From the NCBI GenBank assembly GCA_030418115.1, contig JAUHQD010000019.1, positions 1 through 64,000 of the forward strand: 64,000 bases of DNA, read 5' to 3'. Shown in pieces: positions 46,821 to 54,584 of this stretch; positions within the stretch are counted from its first letter, which is position 1; every line of letters starts with the position of its first letter. The stretch is from Alteromonadaceae bacterium BrNp21-10. Lineage in GTDB: Bacteria > Pseudomonadota > Gammaproteobacteria > Enterobacterales > Alteromonadaceae. Position numbers and translations under genes: made by a program. A model generated the notes under the pieces. That model was given only the letters and a program-made list of their open reading frames with translations. It was not told the DNA's origin and ran no database searches.

Positions 46821-47912
46821 ATGAAAATAGATCCTACATTTAACCCCTTAGGCTGTGATGGTTTTGAGTTTGTCGAATATACGGCGGCTGATCCACAAGG
46901 TATTCAGGACTTAAAAAATTTGTTTGTGTCCTTGGGGTTTGCCGAAATTGCACAACATCGCGCAAAGCAGGTTTGGTTATATCGTCAGGGCGATGTCAAT
47001 TTTATTGTCAATTCAGAACCTTCCTCACAAGCAGAGGATTTTTCCCGTCGCCATGGACCTAGTGTCTGTGGCATGGCCTTTAGGGTTGAGAACGCCAATA
47101 AAGCCATTAAGCATGCTTTACAAAATGGCGCTAAACAATTTATTGGTAATTTAGGGGTCATGGAATTGAACATCCCTGCCGTGTATGGCATTGGTGAAAG
47201 TACTCTGTATTTCGTTGACCGTTATGCTGATGCTTCAATTTACGATGTTGATTTCAAATTCTACACCGATTGGCAGCACCGCTTACAGCAAGCCAATGCG
47301 GGGTTAACCAGCATTGATCACCTCACTCATAATGTGAAGCGTGGCAATATGTCGGTGTGGGCCAATTTTTACGAGCGTATTGGTAACTTCCGCGAAATTC
47401 GTTATTTTGATATTGAGGGTAAATTAACCGGCTTGGTTAGCAAAGCCATGACGGCACCCTGTGGCAAAATTCGTATTCCAATTAATGAATCTTCCGATGA
47501 TAAATCGCAAATAGAGGAGTTTATTCGTCAGTACAATGGCGAAGGGATTCAACACATTGCTTTGGCCAGTGATGATATATATGAGTCGGTGCGTTTACTT
47601 AAATCAAGAGGTTTGAAGTTTATGCAAACTCCGGATACTTACTATGAAAATGTCGATAAACGCGTGGCTGGTCATGGTGAAGATGTCGCGCAATTGCGTG
47701 AGCTCGGTGTTCTGATAGATGGTGCACCGATGAAAGATGGCATTTTATTGCAGATATTCACCGATACCGTCATTGGCCCGGTATTTTTCGAAATTATTCA
47801 GCGTAAGGGGAATGAGGGCTTTGGTGAAGGTAATTTTAAGGCACTATTTGAGTCTATAGAAGAAGATCAAATTCGCCGCGGTGTACTTCAAGGTAATACC
47901 CAAAATGCGTAA
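46821..47912 (+). CDS. hppD: 4-hydroxyphenylpyruvate dioxygenase
   Basis: Converts 4-hydroxyphenylpyruvate to homogentisate. The 363-residue protein has the two-barrel vicinal-oxygen-chelate fold with iron ligands His167 (SIDHLTHNV), His245 (GIQHIALAS) and Glu324 (FFEIIQRKG). The C-terminal GFGEGNFKALFESIE helix is typical. First gene of hppD-hmgA-fahA-maiA; its stop overlaps the hmgA start. Confidence 0.96.
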   Translation: MKIDPTFNPLGCDGFEFVEYTAADPQGIQDLKNLFVSLGFAEIAQHRAKQVWLYRQGDVNFIVNSEPSSQAEDFSRRHGPSVCGMAFRVENANKAIKHALQNGAKQFIGNLGVMELNIPAVYGIGESTLYFVDRYADASIYDVDFKFYTDWQHRLQQANAGLTSIDHLTHNVKRGNMSVWANFYERIGNFREIRYFDIEGKLTGLVSKAMTAPCGKIRIPINESSDDKSQIEEFIRQYNGEGIQHIALASDDIYESVRLLKSRGLKFMQTPDTYYENVDKRVAGHGEDVAQLRELGVLIDGAPMKDGILLQIFTDTVIGPVFFEIIQRKGNEGFGEGNFKALFESIEEDQIRRGVLQGNTQNA

Positions 47913-49041
47913 ATGGATCCATTTTCCTAGACAGCAGGGGGTGACCTCGCGTCAGGCTCATGCTGATTTTCCGGAAGAAGCGATTTATGAGCGAGAAATA
48001 GGCCGCGAGGGATTTTTTGGCCCCGCGGCCCATATGCATCATAAACATGCACCGACCGGATGGTCAGATTGGCAGGGGCCATTGCGTCCTCGCTTATTTG
48101 ACTTAAATCAACTGGATAGCATCACCACAGACAACCCTTGGGATGTGGGCGATATATTACATAATGCCCATTGCAAATATCGCCTGTGGCGCTGCGAAAC
48201 CACTATGCCGCACTTAGTGCGTAATGCTGATGGCGATGAACTGCTGTTTATTCATCAAGGGCAGGGCGAGCTGTTTTGTGATTATGGTCACTTGACGGTA
48301 ATTGAAGGCGATTACATTGTGTTACCGCGCTCGACTATGTGGCGTCTTGAACCCACTAATCCTATGACCATCTTAATGATTCAAGCTACTAACGATAGTT
48401 ATCAATTGCCGGAAAAGGGCATGGTGGGGCCGCATGCGGTATTTGATGCGGCAATGCTCGATACGCCCGAAATTGATGCTAGCTTCATTCAGCAACAAAA
48501 TGAAAACCCGTGGAAGGTGATTGTTAAACGTCACGAACAACAATCGCAAATTAGTTATCCCTATAATCCACTGGATGCCATTGGTTGGCATGGAGACTTA
48601 ACGGTGGTAAGAATTAATTGGCGAGCATTTCGGCCATTAATGAGCCATCGCTATCACCTTCCACCATCGGCACATACCACTTTTGTGGCGAGCCGCTTTG
48701 TGGTCTGTACTTTTGTACCGCGACCTATTGAGAGCGATCCCGGAGCCTTGAAAGTACCGTTCTATCACAGTAATGATGATTTTGACGAAGTACTGTTTTA
48801 TCACGCTGGCGACTTCTTCAGCCGCGATAATATTGATTGTGGCATGGTGACGTTTCATCCTGCTGGTTTTCCCCATGGGCCACACCCCAAAGCATTTGCT
48901 GCTGGACGAGAGAATAAAAAGACCTTTACCGATGAAGTGGCAGTGATGCTGGACACCCGCGATGCCTTAATCGTGGAGGATAGCGCCACTAAAGTTGAAA
49001 ATCCGCAATATGTAAATAGCTGGAAAGGACAAAATAAATGA
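47905..49041 (+). CDS. hmgA: Homogentisate 1,2-dioxygenase
   Basis: Opens the homogentisate ring to maleylacetoacetate with a non-haem iron. The 378-residue product has the cupin-like domain (ELLFIHQGQGELFCDYG) and the iron-site region FHPAGFPHGPHP. Start ATG 47905 overlaps the hppD stop by 8 bp and gives MRKWIHFPRQQG; an in-frame GTG at 47881 lies deeper in hppD and is less likely. The next gene overlaps by 4 bp. Confidence 0.95.
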   Translation: MRKWIHFPRQQGVTSRQAHADFPEEAIYEREIGREGFFGPAAHMHHKHAPTGWSDWQGPLRPRLFDLNQLDSITTDNPWDVGDILHNAHCKYRLWRCETTMPHLVRNADGDELLFIHQGQGELFCDYGHLTVIEGDYIVLPRSTMWRLEPTNPMTILMIQATNDSYQLPEKGMVGPHAVFDAAMLDTPEIDASFIQQQNENPWKVIVKRHEQQSQISYPYNPLDAIGWHGDLTVVRINWRAFRPLMSHRYHLPPSAHTTFVASRFVVCTFVPRPIESDPGALKVPFYHSNDDFDEVLFYHAGDFFSRDNIDCGMVTFHPAGFPHGPHPKAFAAGRENKKTFTDEVAVMLDTRDALIVEDSATKVENPQYVNSWKGQNK

Positions 49042-50048
49042 AATTAGCCACACTTAAAGATGGCAGTCGCGACGGTAAATTAGTATTGGTAAACAGGCAG
49101 TTAACTCAAGCAACTTTGGTTGATGCAGTTGCAGAAACCATGCAACAAGCGTTGGATAACTGGGCCGAAGTTGAGCCAAAACTACAAAATATTTATACAC
49201 AATTAAATAATGGTGAAGTCCTGCAAAGCTTTATATTCGAGCAAGCAGAATGTGAATCACCTTTGCCACGAGCTTATCAATGGGCCGATGGCAGTGCCTA
49301 TGTAAACCATGTTGAATTGGTACGCAAAGCCCGTGGCGCAGAAATTCCAGACAGCTTTTGGCATGATCCATTAATGTATCAAGGCGGTTCCGATAGTTTT
49401 ATCGGTCCTCGTGACAATATTGTCGTCAGTAGCGAAGAATGGGGAATCGATTTTGAAGCCGAAGTGGCAGTGATCACCGATGACGTACCGATGGGAATTA
49501 ACAGCGACCAGGCAGAACAACATATTAAGTTACTGATGCTGGTAAATGACGTGTCGTTACGCGGTTTAATCCCTGCCGAATTAGCCAAAGGATTCGGTTT
49601 TTTTCACTCCAAACCTTCGTCCGCTTTTTCGCCGGTGGCAATAACTCCTGACGAATTGAAAGGGCAATGGTACGGCAGTAAAGTGCATTTACCTTTATTA
49701 TCTGAATATAATCAAAGTGCATTTGGTCAACCTCAGGCAGGCGAAGATATGACATTTAGCTTTGCTGACCTTGTTGCCCATGCAGCAAAAACGCGCAAGC
49801 TTTGCGCCGGTAGTATTATTGGCTCCGGCACGGTATCCAACAAGCAGGGTACTGAGCATGGAAGTGCGATTGCCGATGGCGGCGTGGGGTATTCCTGCAT
49901 TGCGGAATTACGTATGATTGAAACCATTCGTGATGGTAAACCTTCAACTGCCTTTATGGGGTTTGGAGACAGGATTAAAATCAGCATGCGAGATCATCAG
50001 GGGCAATGCATTTTTGGTGAAATTAATCAGCAGGTGATAAAAGGGTAG
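49038..50048 (+). CDS. fahA: Fumarylacetoacetate hydrolase
   Basis: Last step of the pathway, giving fumarate and acetoacetate. The 336 residues match the compact bacterial FAH form: MKLATLKDGSRDGKLVLV, the metal-binding acidic cluster GIDFEAEVAVITDD, and GSGTVSNKQG in the C-terminal part. Translationally coupled to hmgA (ATGA) and 4 bp from maiA. Confidence 0.93.
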   Translation: MKLATLKDGSRDGKLVLVNRQLTQATLVDAVAETMQQALDNWAEVEPKLQNIYTQLNNGEVLQSFIFEQAECESPLPRAYQWADGSAYVNHVELVRKARGAEIPDSFWHDPLMYQGGSDSFIGPRDNIVVSSEEWGIDFEAEVAVITDDVPMGINSDQAEQHIKLLMLVNDVSLRGLIPAELAKGFGFFHSKPSSAFSPVAITPDELKGQWYGSKVHLPLLSEYNQSAFGQPQAGEDMTFSFADLVAHAAKTRKLCAGSIIGSGTVSNKQGTEHGSAIADGGVGYSCIAELRMIETIRDGKPSTAFMGFGDRIKISMRDHQGQCIFGEINQQVIKG

Positions 50049-50052
50049 CATT

Positions 50053-50709
50053 ATGTCGTTGAAACTTTATGGTTATTGGCGCTCTTCAGCAAGTTATCGA
50101 GTCAGAATTGCGCTTAATTTAAAGCTACTTGAATACGAATATATACCAGTTCATTTAGTCAAAGATGGTGGCCAACAATTTAGCGGTGAGTATGTTGGTC
50201 TTAATCCTTCATCCTTAGTGCCTACTTTGGTGGATGATGATGAAGACATTATTTTGAATCAATCCTTAGCCATTATTGAATATTTAGATGAGCGCTATCA
50301 ACAAGGTACTCAGCTTGTCCCCAGCCATAAATTAGAACGGGCGAAAGTGCGTACTATTGCACAAGATATTGCTTGTGATATTCAGCCATTGGCCAACTTG
50401 CGAGTGATGAACTACATCGGCGAACAATACGAATTGAATCAACAACAAAAGTCTGATTGGGCACAACATTGGTTAGGTAAAGGCTTACGCAGTCTTGAGC
50501 AGCGATTGCAAAACAGTGCGGCAGATTTTTGTTTTGGCTTTAATATCACCATGGCAGATGTATGTTTAGTGCCACAGGTATATAACGCGTTGCGTTTAGG
50601 CATGGACGTTAGTTGTTATCCAGCAATCAACCGCGTGTATAAAAACTGTATGGATAATCTCGCTTTTGAGCATGCTCAGCCAGAGAACCAGGATGACGCA
50701 GAGCTATAA
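50053..50709 (+). CDS. maiA: Maleylacetoacetate isomerase
   Basis: Glutathione-dependent cis-trans isomerase of the zeta glutathione S-transferase class, 218 residues. The catalytic signature SSASYRVRIALNLK lies at about 11-24, then NPSSLVPTLVDDDE and the helical C-terminal domain. Last gene of the hppD operon, convergent with the DUF2937 gene. Confidence 0.94.
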   Translation: MSLKLYGYWRSSASYRVRIALNLKLLEYEYIPVHLVKDGGQQFSGEYVGLNPSSLVPTLVDDDEDIILNQSLAIIEYLDERYQQGTQLVPSHKLERAKVRTIAQDIACDIQPLANLRVMNYIGEQYELNQQQKSDWAQHWLGKGLRSLEQRLQNSAADFCFGFNITMADVCLVPQVYNALRLGMDVSCYPAINRVYKNCMDNLAFEHAQPENQDDAEL

Positions 50710-50725
50710 CTTGCCTGCGCTACTA

Positions 50726-51238
50726 TTACGCTGCTATTTTACGGCGGCGTAGCCATTTAAAACTGAGTAGGTTGCGTAGTATTTCATACAAAATACTAGC
50801 AAGCACACCACCTATTAGGCCACAGAGTATCGCGGCTTGATGCAAGGGAATAGTGGCCTGATATTTGGCAATAGTCTCTCGCGCAATATCATGATCTATA
50901 TGTTTGGCTAGTTGCCACAATTGTTGCCATAGACTCTGCGACAATAATTGACGCTGTTGTTTTAAGTAATTGAAACGCTCAAATTGCTGCTGAATAGGCG
51001 CGGCTTCTCGTTGAAATAATTTTTCCTGACTTTGTTGATGGCGTTCAATCAGCGCAGCAATAGAACCATTAAACATTTCATCAGCTAGTTTTTGGTAAGG
51101 AGTAATGTTTAATTGAGCTTCGAGGAAATGGGCGTCAATGCGCTGTACGTATTGATTTACCCAGTTAGGCAGCTGTACCCCCAATAATAGTCCAGTGGCA
51201 AACACTAACATTGATAAATAATGATTCAATATTGTCAT
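50726..51238 (-). CDS. DUF2937 family membrane protein
   Basis: A 170-residue protein with a hydrophobic N-terminal helix (YLSMLVFATGLLLGVQL), the family segment QLPNWVNQYVQRIDAHFLEA, a Gln-rich coiled coil and a C-terminal membrane helix (QAAILCGLIGGVLASILYEI). Function of the family unknown. I use ATG 51238 with GAGGT 8 nt upstream. Confidence 0.8.
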   Translation of the reverse strand: MTILNHYLSMLVFATGLLLGVQLPNWVNQYVQRIDAHFLEAQLNITPYQKLADEMFNGSIAALIERHQQSQEKLFQREAAPIQQQFERFNYLKQQRQLLSQSLWQQLWQLAKHIDHDIARETIAKYQATIPLHQAAILCGLIGGVLASILYEILRNLLSFKWLRRRKIAA

Positions 51239-51282
51239 TGTGGCTGACCTCAATTACCTAAGTGAACACAACGTACACAAAC

Positions 51283-51310
51283 AAAAATGGCACCCGTAGG
51301 TGCCATTTTT
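51283..51310. terminator. Terminator after the aromatic aminotransferase gene
   Basis: Perfect 12-bp stem AAAAATGGCACC / GGTGCCATTTTT with loop CGTA; A-run and T-run on opposite sides. Located 17 bp past the aminotransferase stop on the minus strand. Confidence 0.92.
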
Positions 51311-51326
51311 AACATGAATGCCTTAG

Positions 51327-52517
51327 TTATAATACTGCTACTAATGCCTCAGCCAGCGGTTCAACATTTTTGGTGTTAATGCCGGCAATATTCACGCGGC
51401 TTGAACCTACTAAATAAACGCTGTGCTCGTTGACTAATTTATTCACCTGTTCAGGGGTAATACATAAGAACGAGAACATGCCTTTTTGCTGATTAACAAA
51501 GCTAAAGTCTTTGCTCGCGCCTTTTTCGACTAATTTATTCACCAAAAGGGCGCGTAGATTTTGCATACGTTCACGCATATCGGTTACTTCGCTCATCCAC
51601 AACGCTTTTAACTGCTCATCGTTAAGGATGATATCCACCAAAGCACCACCGTAAGAAGGCGGCATAGAGTAAATACCACGCGCCACATTTTGAATTTGTG
51701 ATTGGGTAATATTTTTTGACTGGCTGTTGGCATTGATCATCGCCGCCAAACCAACACGTTCACGATACAAACCGAAGTTTTTAGAACAAGAAGCCGCAAT
51801 TATCACTTCTGGTAAGTTTTTGGCTAATAAGCGAATGCCATAAGCATCTTCATCTAAACCATCACCAAAGCCTTGGTAAGCCACATCGATGAAAGGAATA
51901 AAACCGGTATTTTGCGCAATTTCTAATACGGTTTGCCATTGTTCTTGGGTTAAATCGGCACCGGTTGGGTTATGGCAGCAGCCATGTAGCAACACCACAT
52001 CGCCTTTTTTAACTTTGGCTAAGGCTTCAGCCATTTCATCAAATTTAATACAGGCATTGGCTTTATCGAAATACGGATAGGTTTCGATTTTAAGGCCCGC
52101 ATTACCAATTAACGGAATATGGTTGGCCCATGTTGGGTCACTAACCCAAACTGTTAATTCTTTGTCACAGCGAGTTAATAACTCAGCAAGAATACGTAAT
52201 GCACCACAGCCACCTGGGGCTTGTACTGCTGACACGCGATCTTCAATTAGTGCTGGGTGACCTTTACCTAAAATCAACTGCAACATGCCATCAATGTAAC
52301 CTTGCACACCCTGTGGGGTGATGTAGGTTTTAGAGGTTTCTGATGCTAATAAGCGAGTTTGTGCTTGCTGAACTGCATTTAAAATCGGCGTATTACCAGA
52401 TTCGTCTTTATAAACACCCACACCCAAGTCAATTTTGTTTGGATTGCTATCTTGTTTATAAGCAGCAGATAAACCTAAAATCGGGTCAGCAGGGAGTTGC
52501 GGTAATACTTCAAACAT
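51327..52517 (-). CDS. tyrB: Aromatic/aspartate aminotransferase
   Basis: PLP-dependent class I aminotransferase of 396 residues. The PLP-binding Lys lies in ASCSKNFGLYRERVG; other motifs are KIDLGVGVYKDESG, LLHGCCHNPTG and the substrate Arg in SSRVNIAG. AspC and TyrB are hard to separate by sequence. The location beside the tyrosine degradation genes favours tyrosine transamination to 4-hydroxyphenylpyruvate, which would complete the pathway. No convincing TyrR box is seen upstream. Confidence 0.85.
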   Translation of the reverse strand: MFEVLPQLPADPILGLSAAYKQDSNPNKIDLGVGVYKDESGNTPILNAVQQAQTRLLASETSKTYITPQGVQGYIDGMLQLILGKGHPALIEDRVSAVQAPGGCGALRILAELLTRCDKELTVWVSDPTWANHIPLIGNAGLKIETYPYFDKANACIKFDEMAEALAKVKKGDVVLLHGCCHNPTGADLTQEQWQTVLEIAQNTGFIPFIDVAYQGFGDGLDEDAYGIRLLAKNLPEVIIAASCSKNFGLYRERVGLAAMINANSQSKNITQSQIQNVARGIYSMPPSYGGALVDIILNDEQLKALWMSEVTDMRERMQNLRALLVNKLVEKGASKDFSFVNQQKGMFSFLCITPEQVNKLVNEHSVYLVGSSRVNIAGINTKNVEPLAEALVAVL

Positions 52518-52658
52518 GATGGCCTCTAACAGTAAATGGTTAACAAAAAGTATGGATGGCGGTGAGCTCGGTAAGCCCTTTAATCGCAGGGCTATTATGA
52601 CACTTAGATTATTAAAAACGAAGATGAAAACGCTACAATCTATAACTAAAAGTATTTT

Positions 52659-52716
52659 ATACCAATCCCCATTAATAAGTGCACACTAGAGAGCACTAAT
52701 TAATGGGGTTTGGTAT
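52659..52716. repeat. 24-bp inverted repeat, MITE/REP-like
   Basis: Left arm 52659-52682 begins ATACCAATCCCCATTAAT; right arm 52693-52716 is its reverse complement with two mismatches out of 24, around a 10-nt loop. It lies between two divergent genes and has no T-run. Confidence 0.8.
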
Positions 52717-52781
52717 TATGGCTGACAGCAACGTTGCTTTAAGTCAAAATCACTTATCTTAAAAAGTATAATAAAAATAAT

Positions 52782-53390
52782 ATGCCTACTCAAAACCCTA
52801 AAACGGCGACATTACCCGACATTCACCCTAATATACCACGCTTAGGTAATCGGTTTACTCAAGGTGTTGGTTGGCGAGTTTTACGTTTGCTGGGTTGGTC
52901 GTTTGAGGGAGAATTTCCCACTCATAGCAAGTTTGTTGCTGCGGTGGCGCCGCATACCTCTAATTGGGACTTTGTGCTGGGTATGGCTGCTGTTTTTGCG
53001 TTACGTTTAAAACTGTCTTTTTTAGGTAAGCACAGTATTTTTATCTGGCCGATTGCTGGATGGTTGAAACATTGGGGTGGCATTCCGGTAGAACGTTCGC
53101 GTAAGCATGGCATTGTAGGACAATTAGTTGAACAATTTGCCGGGTCTGAACAGATGATTTTGGCAGTCGCGCCGGAAGGTACTCGTAGTAAAGTGAAAAA
53201 GTGGAAAAGTGGTTTTTTACAAATAGCCAATCAGGCCGACGTCCCTTTATTACTGATTTATTTGGATTTTAACAAAAAGGTCGTGGGCTTTGGTCCGTGT
53301 GGACCGGTCACTAGCGACTTAGATTTTGAAATGCATAAAGTCAGAACATTTTATTCCAGCATTCAAGCTAAACATCCAGATAAAGCCTAG
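52782..53390 (+). CDS. PlsC-like acyltransferase
   Basis: Predicted lysophospholipid acyltransferase-type enzyme of 202 residues. The HX4D catalytic motif is APHTSNWDF (near residue 52), followed by the glycerol-phosphate-binding-type block EGTRSK near 125. It lacks clear membrane helices at the ends and is shorter than PlsC, so it belongs to the small glycerol-acyltransferase-like group whose acceptor is not established. Confidence 0.82.
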   Translation: MPTQNPKTATLPDIHPNIPRLGNRFTQGVGWRVLRLLGWSFEGEFPTHSKFVAAVAPHTSNWDFVLGMAAVFALRLKLSFLGKHSIFIWPIAGWLKHWGGIPVERSRKHGIVGQLVEQFAGSEQMILAVAPEGTRSKVKKWKSGFLQIANQADVPLLLIYLDFNKKVVGFGPCGPVTSDLDFEMHKVRTFYSSIQAKHPDKA

Positions 53391-53527
53391 ATTTAACTCT
53401 TAGTTTAGGCTCGTCAAATAAAAAAGTGATTTTTTAAATTAATCTTGAACTAAACACGGATCCGCTTACCTAACATTATGCAGTTAGCAAGTAGTAGCTA
53501 AAGTGTGTTCCAAGTTGAGTGTATTTT

Positions 53528-53557
53528 ATCCCGCCTTATTTTAGGCGGGATTTTTTT
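53528..53557 (+). terminator. Intrinsic terminator downstream of the acyltransferase gene
   Basis: Perfect stem ATCCCGCCT / AGGCGGGAT with a 6-nt loop and a T-run, 137 bp after the acyltransferase stop. Confidence 0.9.
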
Positions 53558-53738
53558 ATAATTCTCTTTAAATTCTGTTGAATTTCTAATTCCATAGTTT
53601 TCATAGTCTTAGTTAAATCTATCCTCAAGTATCGTTAAATATACCCAATGTCGTTTGGAATGGAGGAGCTAATCCACTAAAATAGCTGTTGTTATGACGT
53701 AGCAGAGTCAATTTTATGGATGAACAAGGGAGAGCTTA

Positions 53739-53810
53739 ATGAGAACTATGTTAAGGATTGGATTATATTTGGCCGTCGTCGCGATTTGCTCGTTATCAGT
53801 GTATTTATAG
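53739..53810 (+). CDS. Predicted 23-residue single-pass membrane peptide
   Basis: ATG to TAG ORF of 23 codons. It encodes a short basic N-terminus (MRTMLR) followed by a hydrophobic helix (IGLYLAVVAICSLSVYL). GGGAGAG lies 4 nt before the ATG, and a dedicated strong terminator begins 35 bp after the stop. The upstream neighbour ends in its own terminator, so the gene is probably a monocistronic unit. Size and layout resemble small membrane regulators or type I toxin peptides; which, if either, is unknown. Confidence 0.55.
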   Translation: MRTMLRIGLYLAVVAICSLSVYL

Positions 53811-53845
53811 AGCTATATATCGTTTTTTATTACTGATTTAAATGA

Positions 53846-53879
53846 AACGCCGCATACCTTAGGTATTGCGGCGTTTTTT
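53846..53879 (+). terminator. Intrinsic terminator after the small membrane peptide gene
   Basis: Stem AACGCCGCATACC / GGTATTGCGGCGTT with one bulged base, loop TTA, then six T. Confidence 0.9.
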
Positions 53880-53917
53880 GTTGGTATTTGTAATGTTAAA
53901 AGAGTGATCGTTAACAA

Positions 53918-54463
53918 TTACTGAGTGCTATGTATTGTTGCTTCTATGGTTTTTATAAAATCTTCGTCTTCGGGTTTAGTCATCGAGCTAAATGAATCCA
54001 CCACTTCGCCTTTAGCATTGACTAAATATTTATAGAAATTCCACTTGGGTGTGGTGCCTGATTTTTCAGCTAGCATTCGGTACAAAGGGTCAACATCATC
54101 ACCGCGTACGGCAATGGGCTCAAACATTGGGAATTTCACCCCGTAAGTTAATTCACATAATTCAGCCGTCTTACCTTCATCGCCATCTTCTTGCTTAAAA
54201 TCATGAGAAGGGAAACCTAATACGTAAAATCCTTGATCTTTGTATTTTGCATAGAGGTTTTCTAAGCCTTCGAATTGCGGGGTGAAGCCGCAATAACTAG
54301 CGGTATTAACGATCAATAACGTTTTGTTGGCATAGCTCTCACAGAAATTGACTGTTTCTTGGGAGTTGAGTTTACGTTTGACGAATTTCAGTAGTGACGG
54401 ACAGCTGTCGGCTAAGGCACTGCTGGAAAATAGCACTAGCATGATAACGGCGAGTTTTTTCAT
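53918..54463 (-). CDS. Exported glutathione peroxidase-family protein
   Basis: A 181-residue thiol peroxidase with a signal peptide (MKKLAVIMLVLFSSSALA), hence periplasmic. The catalytic Cys58 is in NTASYCGFTPQFEGLE, and the conserved Trp-Asn pair in TPKWNFYKYLV. Four further Cys are present, which could provide a resolving thiol. It differs from cytoplasmic BtuE by the signal and by the N-terminal extension. GGAGA lies 7 nt before the ATG. Confidence 0.88.
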   Translation of the reverse strand: MKKLAVIMLVLFSSSALADSCPSLLKFVKRKLNSQETVNFCESYANKTLLIVNTASYCGFTPQFEGLENLYAKYKDQGFYVLGFPSHDFKQEDGDEGKTAELCELTYGVKFPMFEPIAVRGDDVDPLYRMLAEKSGTTPKWNFYKYLVNAKGEVVDSFSSMTKPEDEDFIKTIEATIHSTQ

Positions 54464-54584
54464 TTAGATTCTCCTTGTTGTATGTTTCATTTTACGATTG
54501 CTTTAGAGTAAATCGCCACTGCTATTTGCCACCTTTAGCCTAAATACGGTTAAATGTGGTTTTTTATGACGGTTTTTATTACAC

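Larger units (their letters stand above)
53391..53917. other. Interval with a terminator and a very small gene
   Basis: Holds the terminator at 53528-53557, the 23-codon ORF at 53739-53810 and a second terminator at 53846-53879. No other feature seen. Confidence 0.7.

Noticed and set aside
52518-52560. TyrR box before the aromatic aminotransferase gene
   Set aside because: The best candidate, around AGTAAATGGTTAACA, lacks the invariant G and C at 14-bp spacing.
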